Part shown: positions 1-7,996 of the stretch, piece after piece
How positions within the stretch are numbered: position 1 is the first letter of the stretch
Layout: every line of letters starts with the position of its first letter
Assembly (NCBI GenBank): GCA_021740085.1
Contig: JAIPAL010000012.1
Span: forward strand, 1 to 42,325
Reading direction: 5' to 3'
Origin: Crocinitomicaceae bacterium
GTDB taxonomy: Bacteria > Bacteroidota > Bacteroidia > Flavobacteriales_D > Crocinitomicaceae
Length of the DNA stretch: 42,325 nucleotides
Program-made: the position numbers and the translations under genes
Notes under the pieces: generated by a model
Databases searched by the model: none
The model's input: the letters and a program-made list of their open reading frames with translations, nothing else
Told to the model about the DNA's origin: nothing

Positions 1-1775
1 GTGTCAGCACAATTAAATTGATTCTGAACAATTAACTGAATAAGCCGTTGTCCAGTTCCAAGGTATTCATGCACTGGATCTTGAATGGATGATGTAGCTC
101 CATCACCAAAGTCCCATAACCAATCTACCACATCAACGGAAGAAGCATCGTTTAAGCTAATAAATGCCGTGTTTTCCTCTAGCAAAGAATCACTTATCAT
201 AAAGTCAGCATTAGGAAGCGGAAAAACCTTACCAATCATTCCGATAGATGAACTACACCCAAACTGATTGGTCACCTGCAATTCAAGCTCAAAGGGCACT
301 AAATCTTCAGGGGTATATTCTCCGTGCCAATCGTAATCGATACTCGTATCATTAAATGTCCACATGGCTGATAATGTTCCACCTTCATTGTCGTAAGAAT
401 TGTTGACAAAAGTATAGGATTCACCCAGGCAATGATTCTTAAATTCCATTTTCGGTATTGGTAATTGATGGACAATTATTAATTCTTGAATGGTATCATC
501 GCAAAATTCCGATGTAACGATTAATTCAACCTCATTTATTCCCTGTTCATAATCGAAATCTGGAATAAAATCTACGGAGGACTGATTTCCATAATTCCAT
601 TCATACTCTTGCCCAAATTGGCTATCATTATACAAAGTGATGTCTTCACCCATACACAATTCATCACTGTGAAATGCTGCTATGGGTTGTCTCATTATTT
701 CAAACGTTTGCTCATAACCTACTTCAGAACATTCTAAATAATTTGGAAGAAACGATAGTGTATAAATCCCACTTTCTGTAGCGCTTATGCAAGGTGTTGT
801 ATTAGATAAAACCGCTCCATTGTAAGCCCATTGACAAGATGCATCAATTCCTTCGGGTGCACAAAGATCAAGGTCATCGCCGGTAAAACAAATTTGCGTT
901 GGTTCGAAAACATTGACTGGACATTCCACATCTATGATCGTATAAATCCAATCTACATTAAACATACACCAAACGTTACTAAAAACCAAGGTGATATTTG
1001 TCCCTGCATAAGGCGTAAGATCTACAGTTACGCTATGCCAATCAGAGTAACTAACGTTAGAATTAAAAACCATGTCACCAGCAACGGACGGATTATATGC
1101 TATAGCTGGTAAAGGCGTGGTTTGCAAACTTGGTATTCCAACCGGACCCATATTTTGTGCATAATACGCTTCATAGGAAGGACACGCCAGTTTATTTTGA
1201 TTTTCGTCGTATATATTGAATTTAAATTTTGCTGCGGGAACAGCGTTGTGTGGAAAATTAAAGATATCAACCTTGAAGTGAAAGGTTATGAATGTTTTAC
1301 CATCAAGAGGAACAGCATACGTTCTTGCCGCTTGTGAATTGAGGCAATTATAATCATTGTCATTACTAAGTTGCAAGGAGTAACCGCTTCCGCCGTAAAC
1401 ATTTGAATACCCACTATACGGACTACTTCCAGCATTTACTAAACTAACACAACCCGAGGTTGTCCATTGAGATGTGGTGCCGTTATCAAAACTCCAATTC
1501 GCCAAAGCACAGTTTTCCATTTCTTTATTTGAGGAATTTTCCTTGCCCTTTTTTATTGATTCTTCAATAAGCATTTTGCGATCTAATTCCATCTGACTAT
1601 TATTTTGGTAAGCCAGATTATAAATACTATCAATTTGATGTTGGGTCATACCAGGCAGGATATGATCCAATAAATGTGTGGTTAAATCATGGTTGTCGGA
1701 TTCAATTTGAGCAGTTGAATTGATAAAAAAAGACATAGCAATAACTGTACACATAAGTGTTGTTTTTGGGCTCAT
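1..1775 (-). CDS. Secreted PKD-domain protein, 3' end beyond window
   Basis: An uninterrupted reading frame of 591 codons runs from an ATG at 1775 off the left edge, so the C-terminus is missing. Residues 1-23 form a signal peptide ending in STAQ. A linker rich in charged residues follows, then a jelly-roll-like region (CALANWSFDNG, SGCVSL, later a WHSVTVDL strand) of the kind seen in carbohydrate-binding or MAM-like modules. Cys-containing Ig/PKD-like repeats follow, and the visible end carries a clear PKD signature, LWDFGDG, near residue 565. PKD repeats are common in large surface or secreted proteins of Bacteroidota, and many end in a T9SS sorting domain; that end cannot be seen here. The role is probably adhesion or polymer binding at the cell surface, but no enzymatic domain is visible. 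Plus-strand ORFs in this region are shadows. Confidence 0.85.
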   Translation of the reverse strand, partial: MSPKTTLMCTVIAMSFFINSTAQIESDNHDLTTHLLDHILPGMTQHQIDSIYNLAYQNNSQMELDRKMLIEESIKKGKENSSNKEMENCALANWSFDNGTTSQWTTSGCVSLVNAGSSPYSGYSNVYGGSGYSLQLSNDNDYNCLNSQAARTYAVPLDGKTFITFHFKVDIFNFPHNAVPAAKFKFNIYDENQNKLACPSYEAYYAQNMGPVGIPSLQTTPLPAIAYNPSVAGDMVFNSNVSYSDWHSVTVDLTPYAGTNITLVFSNVWCMFNVDWIYTIIDVECPVNVFEPTQICFTGDDLDLCAPEGIDASCQWAYNGAVLSNTTPCISATESGIYTLSFLPNYLECSEVGYEQTFEIMRQPIAAFHSDELCMGEDITLYNDSQFGQEYEWNYGNQSSVDFIPDFDYEQGINEVELIVTSEFCDDTIQELIIVHQLPIPKMEFKNHCLGESYTFVNNSYDNEGGTLSAMWTFNDTSIDYDWHGEYTPEDLVPFELELQVTNQFGCSSSIGMIGKVFPLPNADFMISDSLLEENTAFISLNDASSVDVVDWLWDFGDGATSSIQDPVHEYLGTGQRLIQLIVQNQFNCAD

Positions 1776-2077
1776 AACGTGAAGTTTAAGTGATTATAGC
1801 TTTAAAACGTCTTACTTATTCAATGGTTGGTTAATGCGGGAATACATGACCAAGCATTCAATTTTGTCGAATATATGTAGCCAATGAAATAGTATTGGAT
1901 TATAAACTACTTATTTAGAAATGGGTTCTCGATCTAATTGAATAAAAGATAGCCATTATATTGATGGGTATTTGTGGCGTCAATAGCTCCGAATTAACGA
2001 ATTTTTACAAGGATTTTAAAGAAGTTACAAAATGAGAGTAAAAAAACGTAATTCCCGGAAAAGAATGAAAATGATGT
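1776..2077. other. Intergenic stretch, nothing recognised
   Basis: About 300 AT-rich bases separate the start of the PKD-protein gene from the terminator of the tRNA/GIY-YIG region. I see no ORF with coding character, no RNA fold and no convincing TAnnTTTG box for the PKD gene. Its promoter must lie here, but I cannot point to it. Confidence 0.5.
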
Positions 2078-2120
2078 AAAATAAAAACGAGAATGACGCT
2101 TTCGCTAACATTCTCGTTTT
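2078..2120 (-). terminator. Strong hairpin terminator after the tRNA 3' remnant
   Basis: A perfect 12-bp stem pairs 2084-2095 with 2109-2120 around a 13-nt loop. On the minus strand it is followed by TTTTTATTTT. It would end minus-strand transcripts from the GIY-YIG gene, and may be the original terminator of the tRNA-Phe gene before the cassette was inserted. The plus strand also has a T-rich tail, so it could work in both directions. Confidence 0.75.
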
Positions 2121-2121
2121 G

Positions 2122-2171
2122 TTTTCGTGGTACCTCCAGGAATCGTCCGCCTAGGCGGACAGGGACTCAAG
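2122..2171 (-). repeat. Broken duplicate of the tRNA-Phe 3' half
   Basis: Positions 2122-2145 are identical over 24 bp to 2459-2482, which covers the T-loop end, 3' T-stem, acceptor strand, discriminator and 7 bp of flank of the tRNA-Phe gene. After a 14-bp insert (2146-2159), 2160-2171 matches 2486-2497 of the tRNA at 11 of 12 positions, up to the 3' side of the anticodon stem. The copy has no 5' half and its T-loop is disrupted, so it cannot be a working tRNA. With the intact gene it forms direct repeats around the GIY-YIG ORF, as expected for an element that targets a tRNA 3' end. Confidence 0.85.
2145..2160. repeat. Perfect 16-bp GC-rich palindrome
   Basis: GTCCGCCTAGGCGGAC is a perfect palindrome and is GC-rich in AT-rich surroundings. 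It replaces the GTT of the T-loop in the broken tRNA-Phe copy. It could be a small dispersed palindromic repeat, a recognition site of the neighbouring element or a structured end. Nothing in the window decides between these. Confidence 0.75.
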
Positions 2172-2174
2172 TTA

Positions 2175-2420
2175 TCATAATCCTGTTTGATTTTTTATAA
2201 ATTCCCGGCCTTTACCAGTTTTAAGTTCTTTTTCGCGAAGGATTGCTTCTGAACGTGTGTTGAACTGTTCTGAATATATTAGAATCCAAGGACCTTTATT
2301 TTTGGTGGAAATACCGAGCAATCCTAAATTATGTTCTTTAATTCTTCGATCCAAATCATTGGTATGTCCCGTATACTTTTTTTGAACTTTTGAAGAATAT
2401 AAAACATAGGTTGTAAACAT
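2175..2420 (-). CDS. Small GIY-YIG nuclease-family protein
   Basis: This 81-residue protein is almost entirely one GIY-YIG domain. It shows YVLYSS at residues 5-10, YTG at 16-18 with the probable catalytic Tyr, DLDRRIKEHN at 22-31 with the conserved Arg, and a C-terminal REKELKTGKGREFI segment with the metal-binding Glu region. It belongs to the stand-alone short GIY-YIG group (UPF0213-like), whose cellular role is poorly known; some relatives are DNA-repair or mobile nucleases. I chose the ATG at 2420. A longer frame from 2522 would translate the tRNA gene and terminator, so it is an artefact. The gene is transcribed in the same direction as the upstream tRNA-Phe, and its stop codon lies a few bases from the broken tRNA copy, which ties it to the duplication. 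Confidence 0.85.
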   Translation of the reverse strand: MFTTYVLYSSKVQKKYTGHTNDLDRRIKEHNLGLLGISTKNKGPWILIYSEQFNTRSEAILREKELKTGKGREFIKNQTGL

Positions 2421-2430
2421 CTCCAAAAAT

Positions 2431-2462
2431 AAAAAAATCCCCATCAATATAATGGGGATTTT
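2431..2462 (-). terminator. Rho-independent terminator of tRNA-Phe
   Basis: The arms 2452-2462 and 2434-2444 (AAAATCCCCAT and its complement) form an 11-bp stem with a 7-nt loop. A run of seven T follows on the minus strand. It starts two bases after the tRNA discriminator base and would separate the tRNA transcript from the GIY-YIG gene. Confidence 0.85.
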
Positions 2463-2464
2463 CG

Positions 2465-2537
2465 TGGTACCTCCAGGAATCGAACCAGGGACACAAGGAT
2501 TTTCAGTCCTTTGCTCTACCAACTGAGCTAAGGTACC
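2465..2537 (-). tRNA. tRNA-Phe (GAA)
   Basis: The 73-nt minus-strand sequence folds as a canonical cloverleaf. The 7-bp acceptor pairs GGTACCT with AGGTACC, with A as discriminator. The D-arm reads GCTCAGTTGGTAGAGC. The anticodon arm is AAGGA-CTGAAAA-TCCTT with anticodon GAA, and the T-arm is CCTGG-TTCGATT-CCTGG. The 3' CCA is not encoded, as is frequent in Bacteroidota. A promoter lies just upstream and a hairpin terminator directly downstream. Confidence 0.97.
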
Positions 2538-2553
2538 AGCCTAATTGTGGGTG

Positions 2554-2583
2554 CGAATTTACGACTTTTTTATATTTTATCAA
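2554..2583 (-). promoter_or_regulatory. Promoter of tRNA-Phe
   Basis: On the minus strand TTG (2583-2581) is separated by 19 nt from TAAATTCG (2561-2554). This fits the Bacteroidota -33/-7 pattern (TTG, then TAnnTTTG) with one change in the -7 box. The tRNA begins 16 nt further on. Confidence 0.65.
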
Positions 2584-2636
2584 GTGAAATTTCAGATATT
2601 CTTTCATTTTATCATGAAATCAAGGCTGATTGGACG

Positions 2637-2644
2637 TATCTTTG
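2637..2644 (+). promoter_or_regulatory. -7 box (TATCTTTG) for coaX
   Basis: A perfect TAnnTTTG match lies 7 nt upstream of the coaX ATG at 2652. Transcription would begin within a few bases of the start codon, so the message is probably leaderless or nearly so. No clear -33 TTG is seen at the usual distance. Confidence 0.55.
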
Positions 2645-2651
2645 TAAAACG

Positions 2652-3380
2652 ATGGATGAAATCATACAGTGTATTGATGCCGGAAATACGGCGATTAAAC
2701 TCGGCGTTTTTAAGCAAAATGAACTTCAAGAAATACAACGATTTGATTCATTTGAAACGCTTTCTACTAATCTTTCATCCGAGTATCCAATAGTATTAGC
2801 CTCTGTTCGAGCAGATGATTTTGCTCAGAAGTTAAGGAATCAATATGCTATTTATGAAATAAACGCCCAATCTTCACTTCCTTTTGCAAATAATTACCAA
2901 GGAAATCTTGGGGCAGATCGCCTCTGTAATGTTTCCGGTATGTATGCCGCTTTGAACAAGAAGGATAATTTAGGAGGGGGACTCGCTATTGATATTGGTA
3001 CTTGCGTGAAATTTGACTATCTAAATTCCGAATTTATTTATTTGGGGGGCTCCATTTCTCCAGGAATAAAGATAAAGTTTAGATCTTTGAATGATTACAC
3101 GGCTCTTTTACCTTTGCTAACTGCACCCTATCCAACGTTTGACTTATATGGGAACTCAACAGAATCATCCATGTTTGCAGGTGTTCTTGGTGGAATTAAA
3201 GGAGAAATTGCTTGGCGAATTGAGAACTATCGAAAATTAGATCCAAACATTACCATCTTTATTACTGGCGGTGACGCCCATCATTTTGATTTAGAGCAAA
3301 AAAACGACATCTTTGCAGACGAAAATTTGACATTAAAAGGTATCCACGAAATATATTTATTCAATGCGCTTCATCCTTAA
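2652..3380 (+). CDS. coaX: Type III pantothenate kinase
   Basis: CoaX phosphorylates pantothenate, the first step of coenzyme A synthesis, in the cytoplasm. The 242-residue length is normal for the family. Seen are the N-terminal phosphate-binding motif IDAGNTAIK (residues 8-16), the LGADR substrate motif, a second phosphate/acidic motif IDIGTCVKFD, the GGSISPGI segment and a late ITGGDA motif, all typical of this ASKHA-fold enzyme. The ATG at 2652 is chosen because the DxGNT motif must be near the N-terminus and a TAnnTTTG box lies just before it; the frame is open further upstream but that part has no family similarity. The last 17 bases overlap the next gene, so the two are translationally linked. 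Confidence 0.95.
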   Translation: MDEIIQCIDAGNTAIKLGVFKQNELQEIQRFDSFETLSTNLSSEYPIVLASVRADDFAQKLRNQYAIYEINAQSSLPFANNYQGNLGADRLCNVSGMYAALNKKDNLGGGLAIDIGTCVKFDYLNSEFIYLGGSISPGIKIKFRSLNDYTALLPLLTAPYPTFDLYGNSTESSMFAGVLGGIKGEIAWRIENYRKLDPNITIFITGGDAHHFDLEQKNDIFADENLTLKGIHEIYLFNALHP

Positions 3381-4707
3381 TTTATTCTTTTGTTTTTTTT
3401 GCTTGACTAATGTAATGGGACAAAACCTTACCTCTCATCCACTATCTAATTTTGGTATTGGAGAGTTAGGACAAAATTCACACGCTATCTATGATTGTTT
3501 GGGCAAGGGATATGATGCCTACTACGATTCAAGTCAATTAAATTATTTTAATCCTGCCAGCTACAGTAGTTTAAGCACCGGAAATACCCTTTTATCCCTA
3601 GGAATTAACGGCAGAATTTCCAACTATACACAGAACAATGCTTCAGCAAGTTCAACGGTGGCGATGGTCGATCATTTCGCATTAGGATTCAAAATTAAAT
3701 CGCGGATGGGTCTTGCATTTGGACTAAAGCCATTTGCGAAAAAAGGATATGAGATCAGTGAACGGATTTTTACAGGCGTAGACTCCCTAAAATATACCTA
3801 TTCCGGAAAAGGAACCGTAAATAATTTATTTGTTGGTTTTTCCTTTGCGCCGATTCTAACTGAAAAAAGTAGCTTGTCATTTGGTTTTAATGCTGGCTAT
3901 TTATTTGGCACACTGAACAACGACCGAATGAGTTTATTAATTGATAACAATTCCTTATCTGGCGGACTAAATAGCACTGAAATTGGAATAAAAGCATTTC
4001 AGTATACCCTAGGGATGAATTACAAACAATTAATCGGTAAAAAATATTCACTAATTGTTGGGGGAACAGTGGAGCCAGCGCAACGTTATAATGCGAACTA
4101 TACCACGTCTTTTTACACATCAACGAATATATTTACGCCAGCTAGCTACGATACTTTGAGCACCTCTTTTTCCAAAGGACATATCGTATCTAAATTAAAC
4201 TATAGTGTCGGACTATCGCAAATTATTTTGTTAGGTGTTCAGAAAAGAAAAAACAAAACCCTACACCCTAGTTTAATGATAACAGCTTCCTACAGCGTAA
4301 AAAATAGTGTGTCGAATGATTTCGACTCTTTAGTGCCTGCATGGAATTCAAACAAGGGAACTCATTTCGGATTTGGGATTCAATATTCTCCAGAAACAAA
4401 GATTTATGAAAACATCGCCTCGCTAAAAGCATTTGATAAATTAACTTATCGCTTAGGAGGATATTACGACCAACTACCCTATTTCCAAAATGGTGTGCAA
4501 TATATTGACCGAGGAATTTCACTTGGGTTCGGTATTCCAATTCTTGCGCAACAGTCACTCTCAAGTGTTAATCTTAGTCTTAGCGCTGGTCAACGATCCA
4601 CCTTCGCTGCAGGAAGTTTAGGAGAGAATTACATAGGTATTAATTTTGGGATTATATTATCTCCAGCTAGTTTTGAACGTTGGTTTAGAAAACGAAAATT
4701 GGATTAA
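3364..4707 (+). CDS. Outer-membrane beta-barrel protein, unknown function
   Basis: A 447-residue protein with a signal peptide ending near VMGQ (residues 1-19). The NPASYSSL segment near residue 60 resembles the N-terminal part of FadL/PorV-like outer-membrane proteins of Bacteroidota, which often contain NPA followed by a small amphipathic strand. The remainder alternates aromatic and small residues as in beta-strands and ends in a basic RKRKLD tail. It overlaps coaX by 17 bp and is followed 15 bp later by lptC, so it probably belongs to an envelope operon. I do not recognise a more specific function; a porin or a structural outer-membrane protein is most likely. Confidence 0.75.
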   Translation: MRFILNLFFCFFCLTNVMGQNLTSHPLSNFGIGELGQNSHAIYDCLGKGYDAYYDSSQLNYFNPASYSSLSTGNTLLSLGINGRISNYTQNNASASSTVAMVDHFALGFKIKSRMGLAFGLKPFAKKGYEISERIFTGVDSLKYTYSGKGTVNNLFVGFSFAPILTEKSSLSFGFNAGYLFGTLNNDRMSLLIDNNSLSGGLNSTEIGIKAFQYTLGMNYKQLIGKKYSLIVGGTVEPAQRYNANYTTSFYTSTNIFTPASYDTLSTSFSKGHIVSKLNYSVGLSQIILLGVQKRKNKTLHPSLMITASYSVKNSVSNDFDSLVPAWNSNKGTHFGFGIQYSPETKIYENIASLKAFDKLTYRLGGYYDQLPYFQNGVQYIDRGISLGFGIPILAQQSLSSVNLSLSAGQRSTFAAGSLGENYIGINFGIILSPASFERWFRKRKLD

Positions 4708-4722
4708 AAAAAAAATAAGAAA

Positions 4723-5277
4723 TTGAAATTTTCAACTTTTTGTATTGCCGTTTTGTTTTTCGCGCTGTTTTCTTGTGAAAACGACCCAACAACTATTGCA
4801 AAAGTTACCTACAATCCCAAGTCACCAGACGAAACCATTTATGATCTAAAAATGGTTTATTCAGATTCAGGATATGCACGCGTAGAATTAATGGCGGCCT
4901 ATTCCGAAACGATGCAAAAACCTGAAAAGATTACCAAATTACTAGACAGCCTACGGGTAAATTTTTTCTCTGAAAAAGGAGAAATACTTTCTACACTGAC
5001 CGCTTTGTATGGCGAAATAAATTATGCTAAAGGTTTACTAATGGTAAAGGATTCTGTGCGTTTGTACAATTATAAAAAAAAACAGACTTTAGAAACAGAG
5101 GTTTTATATTGGAATCAAAAAGACAGTAGTATCTTTACACCAGCTCAGGTTATTGTAAAAGAACCCGATGGCGTATTTTACGGTGAAGGATTAAAAACGA
5201 AACAGGATTTTAGTCGTTACGAAATACTGAAACCTCGAGGCAAAATAAAAATTAAAAAAGAAGAAGAAATAAATTAA
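4723..5277 (+). CDS. lptC: LPS export periplasmic protein LptC
   Basis: This 184-residue protein has a hydrophobic N-terminus ending in a lipobox (LFSC, Cys about residue 18), then a region with the LptC repeats of beta-strands: VELMAAYSE, SEKGEILSTLTALYGEI, KDSVRLYN, LETEVLYWNQKDSSIFTPAQV. LptC links the inner-membrane LptFGB exporter to the LPS bridge. In Bacteroidota LptC is often a predicted lipoprotein. The only available start is TTG at 4723; there is no in-frame ATG nearby. The 'YGEGLKTKQDFSRYEI' ending is characteristic of the family. It follows the beta-barrel gene and precedes a small membrane protein by 5 bp. Confidence 0.9.
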   Translation: MKFSTFCIAVLFFALFSCENDPTTIAKVTYNPKSPDETIYDLKMVYSDSGYARVELMAAYSETMQKPEKITKLLDSLRVNFFSEKGEILSTLTALYGEINYAKGLLMVKDSVRLYNYKKKQTLETEVLYWNQKDSSIFTPAQVIVKEPDGVFYGEGLKTKQDFSRYEILKPRGKIKIKKEEEIN

Positions 5278-5282
5278 TTACT

Positions 5283-5510
5283 ATGGCTTTCTACAATAAG
5301 ATAATGAAATTTTTTTGGCTTGGTCTGGGCATTGTACTATGCTTTATTGTAACCTATAATAGCTTTACTCAGGGATTCAATCGCTGGGGTTCTTATTATT
5401 GGATGGTTGCTCTTGCTTTTGGAATGTTTTTTTTAAAACGTTGGATGATGAAGCGTTTTGAAAATCATGCAAAATTTTTGAAAGAGCAAGAAAATTCAAA
5501 AACGGCATAA
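5283..5510 (+). CDS. Small two-helix membrane protein
   Basis: A 75-residue protein with two predicted membrane segments (about residues 8-27 and 37-51) and a basic, charged C-terminal tail (KRWMMKRFENHAKFLKEQ). It begins 5 bp after lptC and is probably cotranscribed with it. I do not recognise a family; similar tiny membrane proteins occur beside lptC genes in Flavobacteriales. A structural or accessory envelope role is possible but not shown. Confidence 0.7.
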   Translation: MAFYNKIMKFFWLGLGIVLCFIVTYNSFTQGFNRWGSYYWMVALAFGMFFLKRWMMKRFENHAKFLKEQENSKTA

Positions 5511-5545
5511 TATTTAATGCAACTCAATTTTCAGAATTCTCATAA

Positions 5546-7996
5546 ATGAAATATTTTCTCCTTTTTTCATTTCTAATCCTTATTAATGCTGTTAATGCGC
5601 AGCTATTTGTTCGCGGTATAGTGACGGATGAAAATAACTCTCCCATCCCAAATGCAAAGGTTTTTGTAAAAAATGCTGCTGAAATGCGGACCGTTGCCAA
5701 TACAAATGGGCAATATGAAATGGCTTTAATGCCGGGAGAATATTTTTTAATTTTTAGTGCGTTAGGCTTTGATGAACGCGAAACTTACATTTCAATTTCA
5801 GACCTTGATATTACCCGCGATTTTCAACTTTTCTCTTCTCGAATTAAAGACTTTGAAACAATTGATGTAAGCGTAAAGAAATCCAATCCTGGAAGAGATA
5901 TTATGCTGAAGGTCGTTAATAAAAGAGACCAAATTAATCAGTGGAATTATCCACATATTGTCGATGTTTATATAAAAGCGACCGAAAAAATAACCGTTAA
6001 GGAGAATCCAAAAAAAGAAGATGATACACGAGAACCATCATTCGAAGAAAAAGAAAAAAATGAGGATGCCAATAAAATGAATTTGGTTGAGGTGCAGCTA
6101 ACGCGTAATTATGCCCCAGGCAACAAAGTGAAAGAAATAAGGAACGCGTATACCTTGAGAGGCAATGCAAAAACACTGTACTACACAACAACTGTTAAAT
6201 CAAATTTCAATTTCTTTCAAAATTTATTACATTTAGATGACCTTCACCAAACTCCCGTGAGTTCGCCTATCTCCACGCCTGGTATTCTATCATATCGCTA
6301 TAAACTGGAGAGTAAAAGCGAGGAGAATGGCCAAATTATCTCCAAAATAAAAATCAGCCCTAGAAATATGGCCACCACCACATTAGAGGGGTACATTTGG
6401 GTAATTGATTCCCTGTGGTTGATCCAAAAGTTGGAGTTAAACATGAGTAAGGGCAACCTCTTGGTGTATGATAATTTTAAAATTTATCAAGAATATGATC
6501 ATCCTGGAGACAGTCTTTGCTTGTTAACAAAACAGGTGCTGACCTACAACGTAAAATATAAATCAGAGGCCTCGGATTATAAAACAGAGGCCATCTTTAG
6601 CAACTACAATTTTGATCCAAAATTTGAACGTAAATTTTTCAGCACTGAATTAGCCGTTACTACCAAAGAAGCCTATGAAAAAGACTCCTTGTTTTGGAAA
6701 GACAATAGACCTGCTAGTCTTACCCTAGAAGAGCAACGCTTCATCATTATTAAAGACAGCATAAAAGATGCACGAAATAGGGTAGAATACTTAGATTCAA
6801 TTGATGCGATATTTAATAAAATAACCGTGTTAAAAGTACTTTGGTTTGGGGTGGAACATAGAAACAGGTTCAAGAAAACCCAATGGTCATTGGGTTCATT
6901 AGCCACGCTCATTAAACCTGTATTCATTGCTGGTCCAAGGATTACACCAAGTATCGATTATTTTAAAAAATGGAACGATGAACGAACTTTAGATGCCTAT
7001 ACAAGAATTTCTTATGGTATTTTAAACGGTGATATCAAAGGGGATTCGTGGTGGAAATATAAATTTGACCCCTTCCATTTTGGGTATATACGCGCATCCA
7101 TCAACCATGATTTTGATGTTATTAGAGGTTTTGACGCTGTAACACAAGTTTATAAGCGCGAAAACTTCATTGAGGCAACTAGAATGAGTTTTTCATTCGA
7201 GTATGAATTATTAAACGGCCTCTATTTTGGTACAGAAGCTAGTTTCGCTGAAAGAAGATCGTTAAAGGGATATAACTTTGCAACCCTATTAGACGATGTG
7301 ATTCCAAATAATGAACCTACTGATTTTAGTTCATACCAAGCTTATATCATGGACTTCAGTTTAAGTTATACACCGCAGCAAAAATATATGCGTGAGCCCT
7401 ATCGAAAAGTGATACTTGGTTCAGCATGGCCGACTTTTACATTAATGTACGAACGAGGAATTCCCAAAATATTTGGAAGTGATGTTGATCATGAATACCT
7501 TAATTTTTCAATAAATCAATCGCTTAAAATCGGCACCTTAGGAACCACAAGTTATCGTGTTGCTGCAGGAAAATTCATTAGTGCACGATCCTTAAAAGAT
7601 GCGGACTATAAATTCCAACGTAGAAGTGATCCTATTTGGTTTTCAAACCCAATGTATTCCTTCCAAGGCTTAGATTCAACCATGCCAACAAAGGATTATA
7701 TTTTTGAAGCTCACTTTGTACACCATGATAATGGGGCGATCATTAATAAAATTCCGTTTATGAAAAAAACCCGTATTGGGTTAGTCTTTGGCGGAGGAGC
7801 CATGTATGTAAAAGAAAATAATTACCAATATTATGAGCTCATCGCAGGGCTAGAAAGAAATTTTAAATTAACTAGACGCAGATTAAGAATTGGTATTTAT
7901 AGTTTTGTGGCGGACGGCAATAAAATGGATACAAAAGTGGGATGGAAAGTTTCCTTTGCGGTGCTCAACGATCGAAACATGAAATACAACTTTTAG
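5546..7996 (+). CDS. DUF5686 family protein with carboxypeptidase-regulatory-like domain
   Basis: An 816-residue exported protein. Residues 1-18 are a signal peptide ending NAVNAQ. Residues about 20-100 form a carboxypeptidase-regulatory-like beta-sandwich (VRGIVTDENNSPIPNAKVFV, then NTNGQYEMALMPGEYFLIFSALGF), as in the N-terminus of many TonB-dependent receptors. The rest matches the architecture of DUF5686 proteins: a middle region rich in beta-strands, then a C-terminal outer-membrane barrel ending in NMKYNF with a terminal aromatic residue, as typical of barrels. The function of DUF5686 is unknown; an outer-membrane role is likely. It follows the small membrane protein by 35 bp. Its end overlaps the convergent lspA gene by 4 bp. 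Confidence 0.85.
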   Translation: MKYFLLFSFLILINAVNAQLFVRGIVTDENNSPIPNAKVFVKNAAEMRTVANTNGQYEMALMPGEYFLIFSALGFDERETYISISDLDITRDFQLFSSRIKDFETIDVSVKKSNPGRDIMLKVVNKRDQINQWNYPHIVDVYIKATEKITVKENPKKEDDTREPSFEEKEKNEDANKMNLVEVQLTRNYAPGNKVKEIRNAYTLRGNAKTLYYTTTVKSNFNFFQNLLHLDDLHQTPVSSPISTPGILSYRYKLESKSEENGQIISKIKISPRNMATTTLEGYIWVIDSLWLIQKLELNMSKGNLLVYDNFKIYQEYDHPGDSLCLLTKQVLTYNVKYKSEASDYKTEAIFSNYNFDPKFERKFFSTELAVTTKEAYEKDSLFWKDNRPASLTLEEQRFIIIKDSIKDARNRVEYLDSIDAIFNKITVLKVLWFGVEHRNRFKKTQWSLGSLATLIKPVFIAGPRITPSIDYFKKWNDERTLDAYTRISYGILNGDIKGDSWWKYKFDPFHFGYIRASINHDFDVIRGFDAVTQVYKRENFIEATRMSFSFEYELLNGLYFGTEASFAERRSLKGYNFATLLDDVIPNNEPTDFSSYQAYIMDFSLSYTPQQKYMREPYRKVILGSAWPTFTLMYERGIPKIFGSDVDHEYLNFSINQSLKIGTLGTTSYRVAAGKFISARSLKDADYKFQRRSDPIWFSNPMYSFQGLDSTMPTKDYIFEAHFVHHDNGAIINKIPFMKKTRIGLVFGGGAMYVKENNYQYYELIAGLERNFKLTRRRLRIGIYSFVADGNKMDTKVGWKVSFAVLNDRNMKYNF

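Larger units (their letters stand above)
2122..2482 (-). mobile_element. Candidate GIY-YIG cassette integrated at tRNA-Phe
   Basis: The unit lies between two copies of the tRNA-Phe 3' end (2122-2145 and 2459-2482). It contains a hairpin terminator abutting the intact tRNA, one small GIY-YIG nuclease gene in the tRNA's orientation, and a palindrome inside the far tRNA copy. There is no integrase or transposase. The order suggests that the incoming DNA supplied a fresh tRNA 3' end plus terminator and pushed the old 3' end and its own terminator (2078-2120) about 340 bp downstream. The repeats are seen directly; the mobility is inferred. Confidence 0.5.

Noticed and set aside
831..1337. Two plus-strand ORFs of 93 and 71 codons
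   Set aside because: They are shadows of the long minus-strand PKD-protein frame, which has a signal peptide and domain motifs.
2421..2522. N-terminal extension of the GIY-YIG gene
   Set aside because: It would translate the tRNA-Phe gene and its terminator. The family domain begins at the ATG at 2420.
2547..2651. N-terminal extension of coaX
   Set aside because: The frame is open but the first 35 residues are unlike any pantothenate kinase. The DxGNT motif sits correctly after the ATG at 2652, and a promoter box lies between the two starts.
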